Assembly: GCA_003343565.1 (NCBI GenBank)
Contig: QALA01000065.1
Span: 1-64,000 of the forward strand
Direction: 5' to 3'
DNA from: Verrucomicrobiota bacterium
GTDB lineage: Bacteria; Verrucomicrobiota; Verrucomicrobiia; Opitutales; Intestinicryptomonadaceae
Length of the DNA stretch: 64,000 bases
Part shown: positions 37,615-47,208 of the stretch, one piece after another
How the letters are laid out: each line of letters opens with the position of its first letter
How positions within the stretch are numbered: position 1 is the first letter of the stretch
Notes under the pieces: generated by a model
Databases searched by the model: none
What the model was told of the DNA's origin: nothing
Seen by the model: the letters and a program-made list of their open reading frames with translations, nothing else
Translations under genes and position numbers: made by a program

Positions 37615-37903
37615 CCCGCGCGATTGAGTCTGCGAGATTAAATCCGCATGATTAAGCCCGCGCCGTCTGTCGGGACGGCTTTGAAGTTTTGGACGAATCC
37701 CTTTTCATGTTTGCGCCCGGCGCGCGGAAGACCGAAAAAATGAGGCGGAAAAATTGCGGGCGCAATCCCGTCCAACCTCCGACGCGGCCAATCCCGGAAT
37801 CCGCGCGCAAAGGGCCTTCAAAAATGCCAAAGCGAAAAAGTATTTATAGCGCCCCCCCGCACATACCCCGTGCGCACCCCGACATGCGCATCGCGCACAA
37901 CCA
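37615..37903 (+). repeat. Two-module repeat, locus 2 (order B-A on the plus strand)
   Basis: Module B (about 37615-37822) is directly followed by module A (about 37823-37903). Compared with locus 1 (28141-28434) the modules are nearly identical but swapped in order and lie on the opposite strand. The junction B-A (TTCAAAAATGCCAAAG) is seamless. The rest of the gap to leuB (37904-38207) shows an AT-rich promoter-like stretch but no gene. Confidence 0.85.
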
Positions 37904-38207
37904 AACCCACGCATCGCGCGCAATCCCATTCAAACGCCGCGCATTTCTTTTCTGGCCTTTATTTATACCCGCCCAAGCCCCCTTCGCAAATCCCCAATGC
38001 GCTCCCTGCAAGACTCTTTCGGCAAGCGTCCGAATGCCTACCCGCTTTTCATGAGTTTTTACGCCGCCGAACGCGACCGTTCAAAACGCTCCATTCCGAA
38101 TAAAATTTTTGTGGAAATAAAGCCGAAAGGTGTTTTAATGGGGGATTATTTTTTAATTGTCGCAACGGGCGTCTCCCGCCGCGAAAGACTTTGACACATA
38201 TCCTCAT

Positions 38208-39305
38208 ATGGCCACACTAAAATTTACAGTACTGCCCGGCGACGGAATCGGGCCCGAAGTCATGGACGCCGCGCTCGGCGTCCTCAAAACGGCCTGCGCA
38301 AAGCACGGCGACACGCTGGAATACACCGTTGAAGCCGTCGGCGGCGCGGGCATAGACGAATTCGGCAAGGCGCTCCCCGACAAGACGCTTCAGGCCTGCC
38401 GCAATTCCGACGCCATACTGTTCGGTTCCGTGGGCGGCCCGAAATGGGACAGCCTTCCCCCGGCCGAGCGCCCCGAACGCGCCGCGCTGCTGCCGTTGCG
38501 CAAGGAGTTCAAACTCTTTGCGAATATCCGGCCCGGACTGCTGTACGGAGAGCTTACGCAGGCCTCGCCGCTGAAGTCGGAGAGAATCCCCGACGGCATA
38601 GACATCGTGTGCATACGGGAGCTTACCGGCGGCATATACTTCGGCGAAAAAAAGACATGGAATCTGCCCGACGGGGAAAACGCCGCGTGCGACACCATGC
38701 AATACCGGACGGGCGAAATACTCCGCATAGCCGAGGTTGCCGCAAAAACCGCGATGTCGCGCGGGCGGAAAATCTGCTCGATAGACAAGGCGAACGTGCT
38801 TGAAACTTCCGTGCTCTGGCGCAACACGGTGTCGGAATTTTTCGCAAAGAACTATCCGGAGATAGAGCTTAGCCACATGTACGTCGACAACGCCGCAATG
38901 CAGCTGGCGCGCGACCCAAACCAATTCGACGTATTCTTTACCGAAAACATGTTCGGCGACATTTTGAGCGACGAGATGGCCGCCGTCTGCGGTTCGCTGG
39001 GAATGCTTTGCAGCGCGTCGCTCGGCGACCTGAAGAACTCGCTGGGGCTGAAGTTCGGCCTGTACGAGCCCGCCGGCGGAACCGCGCCGGACATCGCCGG
39101 CAAAAACGTTGCCAATCCCTGCGCGCAGATACTGTCGGCGGCCCTCATGCTGCGCTACTCCTTCGGCCGCGAGGAAACGGCGCGCGAAATCGAGGCGGCC
39201 GTGCGCAAATCCGTATGCGGGGGCGTTCGGACGGCGGACATCGCCTTCGGAAATCCGCCGGTCGGAACCGCCCGCATGGCGGAGGCAATCGCATCGAATC
39301 TCTGA
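38208..39305 (+). CDS. leuB: 3-isopropylmalate dehydrogenase
   Basis: The third step of leucine biosynthesis: NAD-dependent oxidative decarboxylation of 3-isopropylmalate. The 365-residue protein has LPGDGIGPEVM at the start, GSVGGPKWD, NIRPGLLYGELTQASPLK, IVCIRELTGGIYFGE (catalytic tyrosine) and NMFGDILSDE with the metal-binding aspartates. C-terminal EPAGGTAPDIAGKNVANPC fits LeuB rather than isocitrate dehydrogenase. leuA, leuC and leuD are not adjacent. I chose the ATG at 38208, where homology begins. Confidence 0.95.
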   Translation: MATLKFTVLPGDGIGPEVMDAALGVLKTACAKHGDTLEYTVEAVGGAGIDEFGKALPDKTLQACRNSDAILFGSVGGPKWDSLPPAERPERAALLPLRKEFKLFANIRPGLLYGELTQASPLKSERIPDGIDIVCIRELTGGIYFGEKKTWNLPDGENAACDTMQYRTGEILRIAEVAAKTAMSRGRKICSIDKANVLETSVLWRNTVSEFFAKNYPEIELSHMYVDNAAMQLARDPNQFDVFFTENMFGDILSDEMAAVCGSLGMLCSASLGDLKNSLGLKFGLYEPAGGTAPDIAGKNVANPCAQILSAALMLRYSFGREETAREIEAAVRKSVCGGVRTADIAFGNPPVGTARMAEAIASNL

Positions 39306-39373
39306 CGCCGCGCCGTTTGGGTCTTCCGAAAACGCCGGGCTTAGCGCAAAAAGCAAAACGCAAACAAAACGCC

Positions 39374-42055
39374 ATGACATCAGCCGAAATAAGAAAGAGC
39401 TTTCTGGAATTTTTCAGTTCCAAGGGGCACACCATCGTGCCGTCGGCCTCCCTGATGCCCTCCTCGCCCAACCTGCTGTTTACGAACGCGGGCATGAACC
39501 AGTTTGTGCCCTACTTTTTGGGCGACGAAAAAAATCCGTTTCTCAGGGCGGCGGACACCCAAAAGTGCATTCGCGCCGGCGGAAAGCACAACGACCTTGA
39601 GGACGTGGGGTTCGACACCTACCACCACACTTTTTTCGAGATGCTGGGCAACTGGTCCTTCGGCGACTACTTCAAAAAGGAGGCCATAAACTACGCCTGG
39701 GAGCTGCTCGTAAAGGTCTGGAAGTTTCCGAAGGAGCGCCTATACGCCACCGTTTACGAACCCGCCGAGGGCGATCCGGCCGAATTCGACGCCGAGGCCT
39801 ACGGATATTGGAGCGATATTTTCAAAGCCGAGGGCATGGATCCGGAAGTCCACATCAAGAAGTGCGGCAAGAAGGACAACTTCTGGATGATGGGCGAAAC
39901 CGGGCCGTGCGGGCCGTGTTCGGAAATCCATATCGACCTGACTCCCGGCGGCGACACGAACGGGGTTTTGGTCAACGCGGGTTCCCCGCTTTGCATAGAG
40001 ATTTGGAATCTGGTGTTCATGCAGTTCAACGCGGAGCCGGACGGCTCGTTCGCGCCGCTTCGCAACAGGAATATCGACACCGGAATGGGGCTTGAGCGCG
40101 TGGCGGGAATAATGGCCACCACAAAAAACTTCTCGGATTTTTCCGTTCCGGCGTCGAACTACGACAGCGATTTGTTTACCGACATATTCGAGCACCTCTC
40201 CCACATGTCGGGCTGCACATACGCGGGCACCGTCCCGCGCGACCCGCGCGACATGTCCGCGCAGGAGCTGACCGACTGCGTGTTCCGCGTGCTCGCCGAC
40301 CATATCCGCACCCTGACATTTTCCATAGCCGACGGCATAATTCCCGGCAACGAGGGGCGCAACTACGTTCTGCGCCGCATACTGCGCCGCGCGGTGATGT
40401 ACGGAAAGAGGCTTAACCTCAAGGACGGCTTTTTCGCCCGCCTTGCCGAGCCCGTCATAGACAAGATGTCTCCCGCCTTTCCGGAGCTGGCCGAACAGAG
40501 AAAGGCGATAATAAAGACAATCCGGAACGAGGAGCAAAGCTTTGCAAAAACCATAGACAACGGCCTCCAGCTGCTCGACCACATCACCGTCAACGAGGGC
40601 AGGATTTCCGGAGAGCAGGCCTTCATACTGTACGACCGCTACGGATTCCCGCTCGACCTTACCGAACTGATTGCGCGCGAGCGGAGCCTTCCGGTGGACG
40701 TGAAGGGATTTGAGGCGGAAATGCAAAAGCAGCGCGAGCGTTCGCGCAACGCGCAAAATAAAAAGATAATATCGGTATCCGACGCGGGCGAGCTTGAGCA
40801 CACGACGCAGTTCGTCGGGTACGACGCGAAGAGCCTGTCGGATTTTCGCACCACGATAAGCGCGATAATAAAGGACGACGACTTCGACTATCTGATTCTC
40901 CCGCAAACTCCGTTTTACGCCGAAAAGGGCGGACAGGTGGGCGACACGGGCTTCATAGAGATAGGCGGGGTAGCGCACGAAGTTTTCGACACAAAGATGG
41001 ACTCCGCAGGGCGCGTGCTCCACAAGGTGCGCAAGGGGGTGTTCAAGCCGGCGCAGGTCGGGGCGGAGGTGTCCGCGAGCGTGGACGCGTTTCGCCGCCG
41101 CGCCATACAGCGCCACCACACCGCCACCCACATTCTCCACTGGGCGATGCGCCAAGTGCTCGGTTCCGCCGTGAGGCAGGCAGGCTCCTACGTCGATCCG
41201 GACAGGCTGCGCTTCGACTTCACCTACTTCGAGGCTCCCACGCCGGAGCAGCTCGCCGAAATAGAGACGCTGGCGAACAAGAAGATTTTGGAAAACTCCG
41301 CGATAACCTGGCGCGAGCTACCGTATTTGGAAGTGCCCAAGACCTGCATGGCGCTCTTTTCGGAAAAGTACGGGGCGGTCGTCAGGATAGTCGAGATGGG
41401 GGACTTCAGCCAGGAGCTGTGCGGCGGCACGCACGCCTCAAGCACGGGCGAGCTGGGCCTGATAAAGATTCTGAGCGAAAGCTCCATATCCGCCGGGACG
41501 CGGCGCATAGAGGCCGTCGCCGGAATAGCGGCCCTCTCAAGAGTGGAGCAGATGCAGACCGCGCTTTCGGACATATCGCGCAGGCTCTCGTGCAAGCCGG
41601 AGGAAGCCGTCGACAGGATAGAAAAACTCTCCGCCGCAAAATCGGAATGCGAGAGGCAGCTCAAGGCTTTCCGCCGCCAGAAGGCGGCCGCGCAGGCAAA
41701 AGAAATAGCGCAGAACGCGATCGAAGATGCGAACGCGATTCCGCACATGGCGGCGATAGTCGAAGCGGAGGACGCAAACGAAATGCGCGCGCTGGCGGTT
41801 GCGGCGGCAAAGGAGCGCGGCGGCGGGGTCGTCGCGCTCGGAGCCGCGATTGGCGACAAGGCGTCGATAGTCGCGCTGTGCTCGCCGGAGGCCGTCGCCG
41901 CGGGGCTGAAGGCCGGCGACATCGTGCGCGCGCTCGCCGAAAAGATAGGCGGGCGCGGCGGCGGAAAGCCGGACTACGCGCAGGGCGGCGGAAAGCCGGA
42001 CAATCTCGCGCAGGCCTTTGAGCAATACCGCGACAGCCTCCGCAAAAAACTCTGA
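39374..42055 (+). CDS. alaS: Alanyl-tRNA synthetase
   Basis: Charges tRNA-Ala and edits mischarged Ser/Gly. The 893-residue protein begins MTSAEIRKSFLEFFSSKGH. It has the class II catalytic core (FTNAGMNQFVPYFLG, the GNWSFGDYFKKEAI region, ETGPCGPCSEIH), the editing site with HHTATHILH and CGGTHA as metal ligands, and a C-terminal C-Ala domain with GGRGGGKPDYAQGGG. I chose the ATG at 39374; a longer upstream frame lies over leuB in another phase. Length is normal. Confidence 0.97.
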   Translation: MTSAEIRKSFLEFFSSKGHTIVPSASLMPSSPNLLFTNAGMNQFVPYFLGDEKNPFLRAADTQKCIRAGGKHNDLEDVGFDTYHHTFFEMLGNWSFGDYFKKEAINYAWELLVKVWKFPKERLYATVYEPAEGDPAEFDAEAYGYWSDIFKAEGMDPEVHIKKCGKKDNFWMMGETGPCGPCSEIHIDLTPGGDTNGVLVNAGSPLCIEIWNLVFMQFNAEPDGSFAPLRNRNIDTGMGLERVAGIMATTKNFSDFSVPASNYDSDLFTDIFEHLSHMSGCTYAGTVPRDPRDMSAQELTDCVFRVLADHIRTLTFSIADGIIPGNEGRNYVLRRILRRAVMYGKRLNLKDGFFARLAEPVIDKMSPAFPELAEQRKAIIKTIRNEEQSFAKTIDNGLQLLDHITVNEGRISGEQAFILYDRYGFPLDLTELIARERSLPVDVKGFEAEMQKQRERSRNAQNKKIISVSDAGELEHTTQFVGYDAKSLSDFRTTISAIIKDDDFDYLILPQTPFYAEKGGQVGDTGFIEIGGVAHEVFDTKMDSAGRVLHKVRKGVFKPAQVGAEVSASVDAFRRRAIQRHHTATHILHWAMRQVLGSAVRQAGSYVDPDRLRFDFTYFEAPTPEQLAEIETLANKKILENSAITWRELPYLEVPKTCMALFSEKYGAVVRIVEMGDFSQELCGGTHASSTGELGLIKILSESSISAGTRRIEAVAGIAALSRVEQMQTALSDISRRLSCKPEEAVDRIEKLSAAKSECERQLKAFRRQKAAAQAKEIAQNAIEDANAIPHMAAIVEAEDANEMRALAVAAAKERGGGVVALGAAIGDKASIVALCSPEAVAAGLKAGDIVRALAEKIGGRGGGKPDYAQGGGKPDNLAQAFEQYRDSLRKKL

Positions 42056-42105
42056 CTTCAATTTCGGACGCGCCCCGGCCGACGGGTTCGCTTCGACCTC
42101 ACGCA

Positions 42106-45100
42106 ATGTATCTAAAACAAGTCATAATAGACGGCTTCAAGAGCTTTGCCGACAAGACCGTCATCGATCTGACGGCGGGAATAACCTGCATAGTCGGGCC
42201 GAACGGCTGCGGCAAGAGCAACATAGTCGACGCAATACGCTGGGTGCTCGGAGAGCAAAGCGCGAAGGCCCTGCGCGGGGGGAAGATGCAGGACGTGATA
42301 TTTCAGGGGACGGAGGGGCGCAAGCCTTTGCAGTTCTGCTCGGTCTCCCTGCTCTTTTCCGACTGCGAAGCGCAGCTTGGAACGCACTTCAACGAAGTTG
42401 AGATAACGCGCAAAGTCAGCAGGGACGGCGGCGGGGAATACTTCATAAACGGCAAGGCGTCGCGCCTGAAGGACATTCAGGGGCTTTTTATGGACACTGG
42501 GGTCGGGCGCGTCTCGTACTCCTTCATGGTGCAGGGCCAGATAGACCAGATACTCTCGTCGAATCCCGGCGAGAGGCGCTCGATTTTCGAGGAGGCCGCC
42601 GGCATAACCAAGTACAAGTCGCAGCGGCGCGAAGCCCTCAACAAGCTCGCGCTCGTTGAGCAGAATCTCGCCCGCGCGACCGACCGCATGGAGGAGATCG
42701 GGCGGCAGATCGGCAGTTTGAGAAGGCAGGCTTCAAAGGCCCTGCGCTACAAGAGGCTAAGCCACCGCCTGCGCCATCTCGACCTTGCCGTCAATGCGAG
42801 AACCTTCGCGGAACTCAACGTAAAGCTTGCCGGCGACGACGCCGTAATCGGGGAAATTTCCGCTCAAATACTGGCTCTCGGCCAAAAGCTGTCCGCGGCG
42901 GACGCGGAGCTGTCGCAGATGCGCTCCGAACGCGCGGAGGCGATGACGGAGCTTGAGCGCGCGCGCCAGGCCGCGGCGGAGACGCGCTCGCAAAAGGAGC
43001 AGGCCGAAAGGAGCTCGGAATTTGCCGGAGTCCGCAAGCGGGATCTCGGAGAGCGCGCCGCGCAGATAAGCCGCGAACTCGAATCTTTGCGCGGGCAGCT
43101 TTCCGCGCTCGACGGGCGCGCCAGCGGGGACGCGGAAGTAAAGCAGATGCAGCTGGCGTTAGTGTCCGATTCGGACGAAGCCTTCAAGCGGCACAACGAC
43201 GAGATGTCCGAGATTGAGCAGAAGCTGCGCGCATGCGAAGACGCGCTTTCGCAGGCCCGCCAAGACGCGCTCGTCGCGGAGGGCGCGATAACGAAACTGC
43301 GCGTCAAGTGCACGTCGCTGGAGCTTGACTTGAAATCGTACCAGGTTCGCCACGCCGCGCTGTCCGACTCGATTTACCAAATCAAGGAGGAGAAGCTCTC
43401 CTTTGAAAACCGCATAGAACAGACGAGAGCCGCGCTTGAAGGCGCGCGCGAAAGGCTGGAAAACGCCGACGCGGACGCCGCGGGAGCGCAGGCGCGCGCG
43501 GACGAGCTCAAGGCGCAGTACCGCGCGCAGCAGGAGGAAATTCAGCAAATGGACAGGCGCCTGGCCAGCAAGAGCGCAAAGCTCAGCCTGCTGAACGAAT
43601 TTCAGGCGCGCATGGAGGGATTTTCCGACGGGGTCAAAGCCATATTGAAAGGGTCGCTGCCCGACTTGGCGGGGCCGGACAGCGCGCGGGTTGTCAGCCA
43701 GTGCGCGGAGGTGTCGGACCGGTGGGCTCCGGCGTTTGAAACGCTGCTCGGAGCGGCGATAGACGCGGTGGAGCTTTCGGACGAATCCAAGCTGCCGCAA
43801 ATAGCCGAAAGGCTGCGCGAAGGCGGATTCGGAAAGGCGTGTTTCCAGACCCGCGCAGCCAATGTCGACGAGTTTGACCGCGAACTTCCCGCAGGCATAA
43901 TAAGGGCCGCCGACGCGCTGAAATGCTCCGACGAATCCGCCGCTTCCGCCGTGGCGAATTTGGTGCGCGGCTGCTATTTTTGCGACGACATTTTCGCCTT
44001 TGCCGAATTTGCGAAATCGGAGCCGAACTTCAGATTCTTCGCCGCGGCGGACAGGAATCTGAACATGCTCGACGCCCGCGGACTGCTCTACGCGGCCGGG
44101 AGCCAGAACCGCGACACGGAAAGCAGCTTTATTCTCCGCAACAGCGAAATCCGCCGCCTGAACGCCGAGATTGAGGCCGACAACGCCGCGCTCACGGAGC
44201 TCAACGAGCGCGCCATGCAAATCCAGTCCGAGCTGTCGTCCGCGGAGGCCGAAATTGAAAACAGGAAGAACGCCGCCGCGGAAATCAGGCGCGAAATGGC
44301 GTCCATGAACGCGCAAATCGGCGCGGCCGAAAGCGCGCTTGCGGAAAAGAACGCGGATTTGGAGCGCAAAAACTCCGCAATCGCCGAAATGGAAAACTCG
44401 CGGTTCGAGGCGCAGGACAGGCTCGATTCGGCGCAGAGGGAGCTGGCGGAGGCCGAAAAGTCCGCGGCCGATTCCCGCGGGGCGACCGGCGGGCTTGAAA
44501 CGGAAATTTCAAAACTGCGGCAGGAGCGCGACGCCAAGAGTCAAGCCATGTCCGAAGCGCGCCTGGATTTGGCGCAGAAGAGATCGCGCCTCGAGAATCT
44601 GGAGCGCGGGCTTGGAGAAATACGCCGGCAGCAGGAAAGCGCGCGCGCCGAAATCGAGCGGCGCAACGGCGAACTGGAATCCATATCCGCCCAAACCGAA
44701 AGCCTCGACCGCCAGACCGCGGAGGAGACCGAACGCGCGAAATCCCTAGCCGAAAGCCTCGAAGAGCAAACCGCCCAAATAGAGCAAAAGCGCGTCGAAA
44801 TCGCGCGGCGCGAGGAGCGCATATCGGAATTTGAATCGTCCATTGCGGGCGACAGGGAGGCCCTCATGCGCGCAAATTCGCAGAAGAGCGACTGCGACGT
44901 GCGCGCGGCAAAATTGCGCTCGCGGCTGGAGTACATTTCGGAGAGAATCTCGGCGGACTACGAGCTGGACATCGCGGGCATAGACTGGAAGTCCGAACTC
45001 TGGAAGGCCGACGAAGAGTTTGAAGTCAAAGTGAAACTCGACGGCTTGGAGGAGGGCGAGGAACCCGACATCAAGCCCCGGCGCGAGCGCGGCGAGCCGA

Positions 45101-45849
45101 CGGAGGAGGACTTCGCGGCGATGGAGGAAACGGACATGTCGGAGATAGAGGAACAGGTGCGCCGCCTGCGCGAAAAAATCGGCTCAATGGGCGCGGTAAA
45201 TCTCGTCGCGATAGAGGAGTACTCCGAATTGAAGGAGCGCTACGACTTCCTGAAGGCGCAGACGGACGACCTCTGGACGTCGAAAAACGCGCTGGTGGCC
45301 GACATCGACGAAATCAACGAAACGTCGCAGCAAATGTTCGCGCAGACCTTCGAGCAAATAAGAAAGAATTTCGCCTTCACATTTGAAAAAGTGTTCGGAG
45401 GCGGCGCGGCGGACCTGAAGCTGGTCGAGAGCGAAGACGTGCTCGACAGCGGAATAGAGATCGTCGCACGCCCGCCGGGAACGATGCTAAAGAGCCTTTC
45501 GCTGCTGTCGGGCGGACAGCGCACGATGACGGCGGTCGCTTTGCTGTTTGCCATATACATGGTAAAGCCTAGCCCGTTCTGCGTGCTGGACGAGCTCGAC
45601 GCGCCGCTCGACGACGCCAACATAGGCAGGTACACCGACCTGCTTAAAGAGTTCACCCGCTATTCGCAATTTCTGGTGATTTCGCACAACAAGCGCACGG
45701 TCAGCGCGGCCAAGACAATCTACGGAGTGACGATGCAGGAGCGCGGAGTCACCCGCCTAATATCCATGCGTTTCAACGACGAAAACTCCGCGGAAAATGC
45801 GGGGGGAATCGGCGGCGCGCAATCCCAAACGCTCGATCTTGCCCGATAG
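42106..45849 (+). CDS. smc: Chromosome segregation ATPase SMC
   Basis: A 1247-residue structural-maintenance-of-chromosomes protein that compacts and segregates the nucleoid with ScpA/ScpB. The N-terminal ATPase half has Walker A GPNGCGKSN (31-39). Two very long coiled coils (about 165-500 and 690-1010) surround a hinge (about 510-665). The C-terminal half has the signature LLSGGQRTMTAVAL and Walker B FCVLDELDAPLDD. Slightly longer than the usual 1150-1190, mostly in the coiled coil. scpA/scpB are not in the window. Confidence 0.97.
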   Translation: MYLKQVIIDGFKSFADKTVIDLTAGITCIVGPNGCGKSNIVDAIRWVLGEQSAKALRGGKMQDVIFQGTEGRKPLQFCSVSLLFSDCEAQLGTHFNEVEITRKVSRDGGGEYFINGKASRLKDIQGLFMDTGVGRVSYSFMVQGQIDQILSSNPGERRSIFEEAAGITKYKSQRREALNKLALVEQNLARATDRMEEIGRQIGSLRRQASKALRYKRLSHRLRHLDLAVNARTFAELNVKLAGDDAVIGEISAQILALGQKLSAADAELSQMRSERAEAMTELERARQAAAETRSQKEQAERSSEFAGVRKRDLGERAAQISRELESLRGQLSALDGRASGDAEVKQMQLALVSDSDEAFKRHNDEMSEIEQKLRACEDALSQARQDALVAEGAITKLRVKCTSLELDLKSYQVRHAALSDSIYQIKEEKLSFENRIEQTRAALEGARERLENADADAAGAQARADELKAQYRAQQEEIQQMDRRLASKSAKLSLLNEFQARMEGFSDGVKAILKGSLPDLAGPDSARVVSQCAEVSDRWAPAFETLLGAAIDAVELSDESKLPQIAERLREGGFGKACFQTRAANVDEFDRELPAGIIRAADALKCSDESAASAVANLVRGCYFCDDIFAFAEFAKSEPNFRFFAAADRNLNMLDARGLLYAAGSQNRDTESSFILRNSEIRRLNAEIEADNAALTELNERAMQIQSELSSAEAEIENRKNAAAEIRREMASMNAQIGAAESALAEKNADLERKNSAIAEMENSRFEAQDRLDSAQRELAEAEKSAADSRGATGGLETEISKLRQERDAKSQAMSEARLDLAQKRSRLENLERGLGEIRRQQESARAEIERRNGELESISAQTESLDRQTAEETERAKSLAESLEEQTAQIEQKRVEIARREERISEFESSIAGDREALMRANSQKSDCDVRAAKLRSRLEYISERISADYELDIAGIDWKSELWKADEEFEVKVKLDGLEEGEEPDIKPRRERGEPTEEDFAAMEETDMSEIEEQVRRLREKIGSMGAVNLVAIEEYSELKERYDFLKAQTDDLWTSKNALVADIDEINETSQQMFAQTFEQIRKNFAFTFEKVFGGGAADLKLVESEDVLDSGIEIVARPPGTMLKSLSLLSGGQRTMTAVALLFAIYMVKPSPFCVLDELDAPLDDANIGRYTDLLKEFTRYSQFLVISHNKRTVSAAKTIYGVTMQERGVTRLISMRFNDENSAENAGGIGGAQSQTLDLAR

Positions 45850-45896
45850 CGCGGCGGCCGCAATCCGAGCCGAAAAAACGAAAAAAATTTTCCGCA

Positions 45897-46343
45897 ATGC
45901 CGCTTCCGAAGTGGACAAAAGGATTTTTCGACAAGCTTCTCGAAAAAATTTCGCGCCCGAAGACTCCGCGGAAAGCGCTGGGCGACGCGGGCGAAAACGC
46001 GGCGGCAAAGTTTCTTAAAAAGCGCGGACTGCGCATAGTAAAAAGAAACTATCGAAGCGGGCGCGATGAAATAGACATAATAGCCGCGGACGCCGATACG
46101 CTCGTTTTCGTCGAAGTCAAGACCCGCTCGGCGGACGCGTTGGTTCCGGGATATTTCGCCGCCGTGCAGAAGCGCAAAAAAGCGGCGATCAGGCGGTGCG
46201 CAAAAGCCTACATGAGAGCGTTGCCGCGCGCCCCGAAAAGCTTTCGATACGACGTCGTGGAAGTGCGGTTCGGCACAAGCGCGGACACTTCCGCAGGCAA
46301 GTCCGACCCCGATATTTTCCACTACGAAAACGTCCGCTTCTGA
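45897..46343 (+). CDS. YraN/UPF0102 family nuclease-fold protein
   Basis: A 148-residue protein with the UPF0102 core: LGDAGENAAAKFLKKRGL, NYRSGRDEIDIIAAD and VFVEVKTRSADAL. The D-(E/V)-x-K pattern is the restriction-endonuclease-like fold also seen in Holliday junction resolvases. The cellular role is unknown. The N-terminal 25 residues are an extension; it starts 47 bp after smc. Confidence 0.88.
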   Translation: MPLPKWTKGFFDKLLEKISRPKTPRKALGDAGENAAAKFLKKRGLRIVKRNYRSGRDEIDIIAADADTLVFVEVKTRSADALVPGYFAAVQKRKKAAIRRCAKAYMRALPRAPKSFRYDVVEVRFGTSADTSAGKSDPDIFHYENVRF

Positions 46344-46528
46344 CAGCCATTCGCGCGGAAATGCGCCCTCTTACAACTCGCCGGCGCGAAAAATTTTCGC
46401 AAAAAGCAAAAAAACTTTTTCAATTAAACCCATAGGGCATAAACCCGCAAGGCGCATTTACCCTTCCCTGACGCCGGGCGCGTTCACAAAAAAATTTCAC
46501 AATAAAAACGCCGCGCAAAAAACATTTT

Positions 46529-46780
46529 TTGCACTGCGCATTCCGGCTTGGAAAAAACGCAATCCGAACGCAACGCCATTGCGGGACATTGCGGGAAAAC
46601 TCATGGCTGACGCGGGAGGAGATATTGGACTTGCCGTCGCTGCGGCTTTTATTCGTCACCCGCGCAATAGACCGCCGACGCGCGCTCGACAAGCTCGCAA
46701 TCTTCGCCGCGCAGGCCGCCCTCATAAACGAAAAATCCGTCAACCGCCTTAATCGCGGATCGAGGAAATGCAACGGCTAA
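46529..46780 (+). CDS. Hypothetical small ORF, coding-like in its second half
   Basis: An 83-codon frame. The first 27 codons look like noncoding DNA. The rest (WLTREEILDLPSLRLLFVTR, then DRRRALDKLAIFAAQAALIN) is amphipathic helical and uses the ATA/GCG-rich codons of the real genes here. No clear start codon or ribosome site precedes that half, so it may be a fragment. I do not recognise a family; small phage tail-type or toxin-type proteins look similar. It is tail-to-tail with the membrane ORF at 46782-46934. Confidence 0.3.
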   Translation: MHCAFRLGKNAIRTQRHCGTLRENSWLTREEILDLPSLRLLFVTRAIDRRRALDKLAIFAAQAALINEKSVNRLNRGSRKCNG

Positions 46781-46781
46781 A

Positions 46782-46934
46782 TCATCGAGATTCCCTGTCC
46801 GTCAGAAAAGTATGGCCGCCCTTAACAGTAGAATATTTTATAAACTTGCCCCACAGTTTCAACAAACACCAGAAACTGCCCCCTATGACAACCATAAGCA
46901 AAAGCGTAATAAAGATATCTGTCAGAGTTTCCAT
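46782..46934 (-). CDS. Hypothetical 50-residue single-pass membrane protein
   Basis: A short ORF with a clear membrane helix (about 6-28; IFITLLLMVVIGGSFWCLL) and a basic C-terminal tail (KLWGKFIKYSTVKGG...). It is AT-richer than its neighbours. In the same frame upstream, behind a single TGA, lies another hydrophobic stretch beginning at 47033 (MRLASCAFVSMLIWFVYPIF). The two may therefore be halves of an 83-residue two-helix protein broken by a stop. No ribosome site stands out. Function unknown. Confidence 0.4.
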   Translation of the reverse strand: METLTDIFITLLLMVVIGGSFWCLLKLWGKFIKYSTVKGGHTFLTDRESR

Positions 46935-47208
46935 TTCTGGAATCAGAATCGAATAAAATTTTCACAAATCAACGAAAATCGGATAGACGAACCATATAAG
47001 CATAGAGACGAAAGCGCAACTTGCTAAACGCATTGAAAAACAAATGCGTTTCGCATATGCTCTCAAAGCGCAAAAATGCGCCTTCCCGAATTGCGCCGCC
47101 GCACAAAATCCCGGCCGTGCGACAAAAGGGCAAATTTTCCCGATTTTTGCGCGAAATTGAATTGCCCGAAAGGCAAAATTTCCTTTTAATGGCACGCTAA
47201 GAAAACAT

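Noticed and set aside
39740..41155. A 471-codon frame antisense to alaS
   Set aside because: Shadow of the alaS codon pattern; no motifs or ribosome site.
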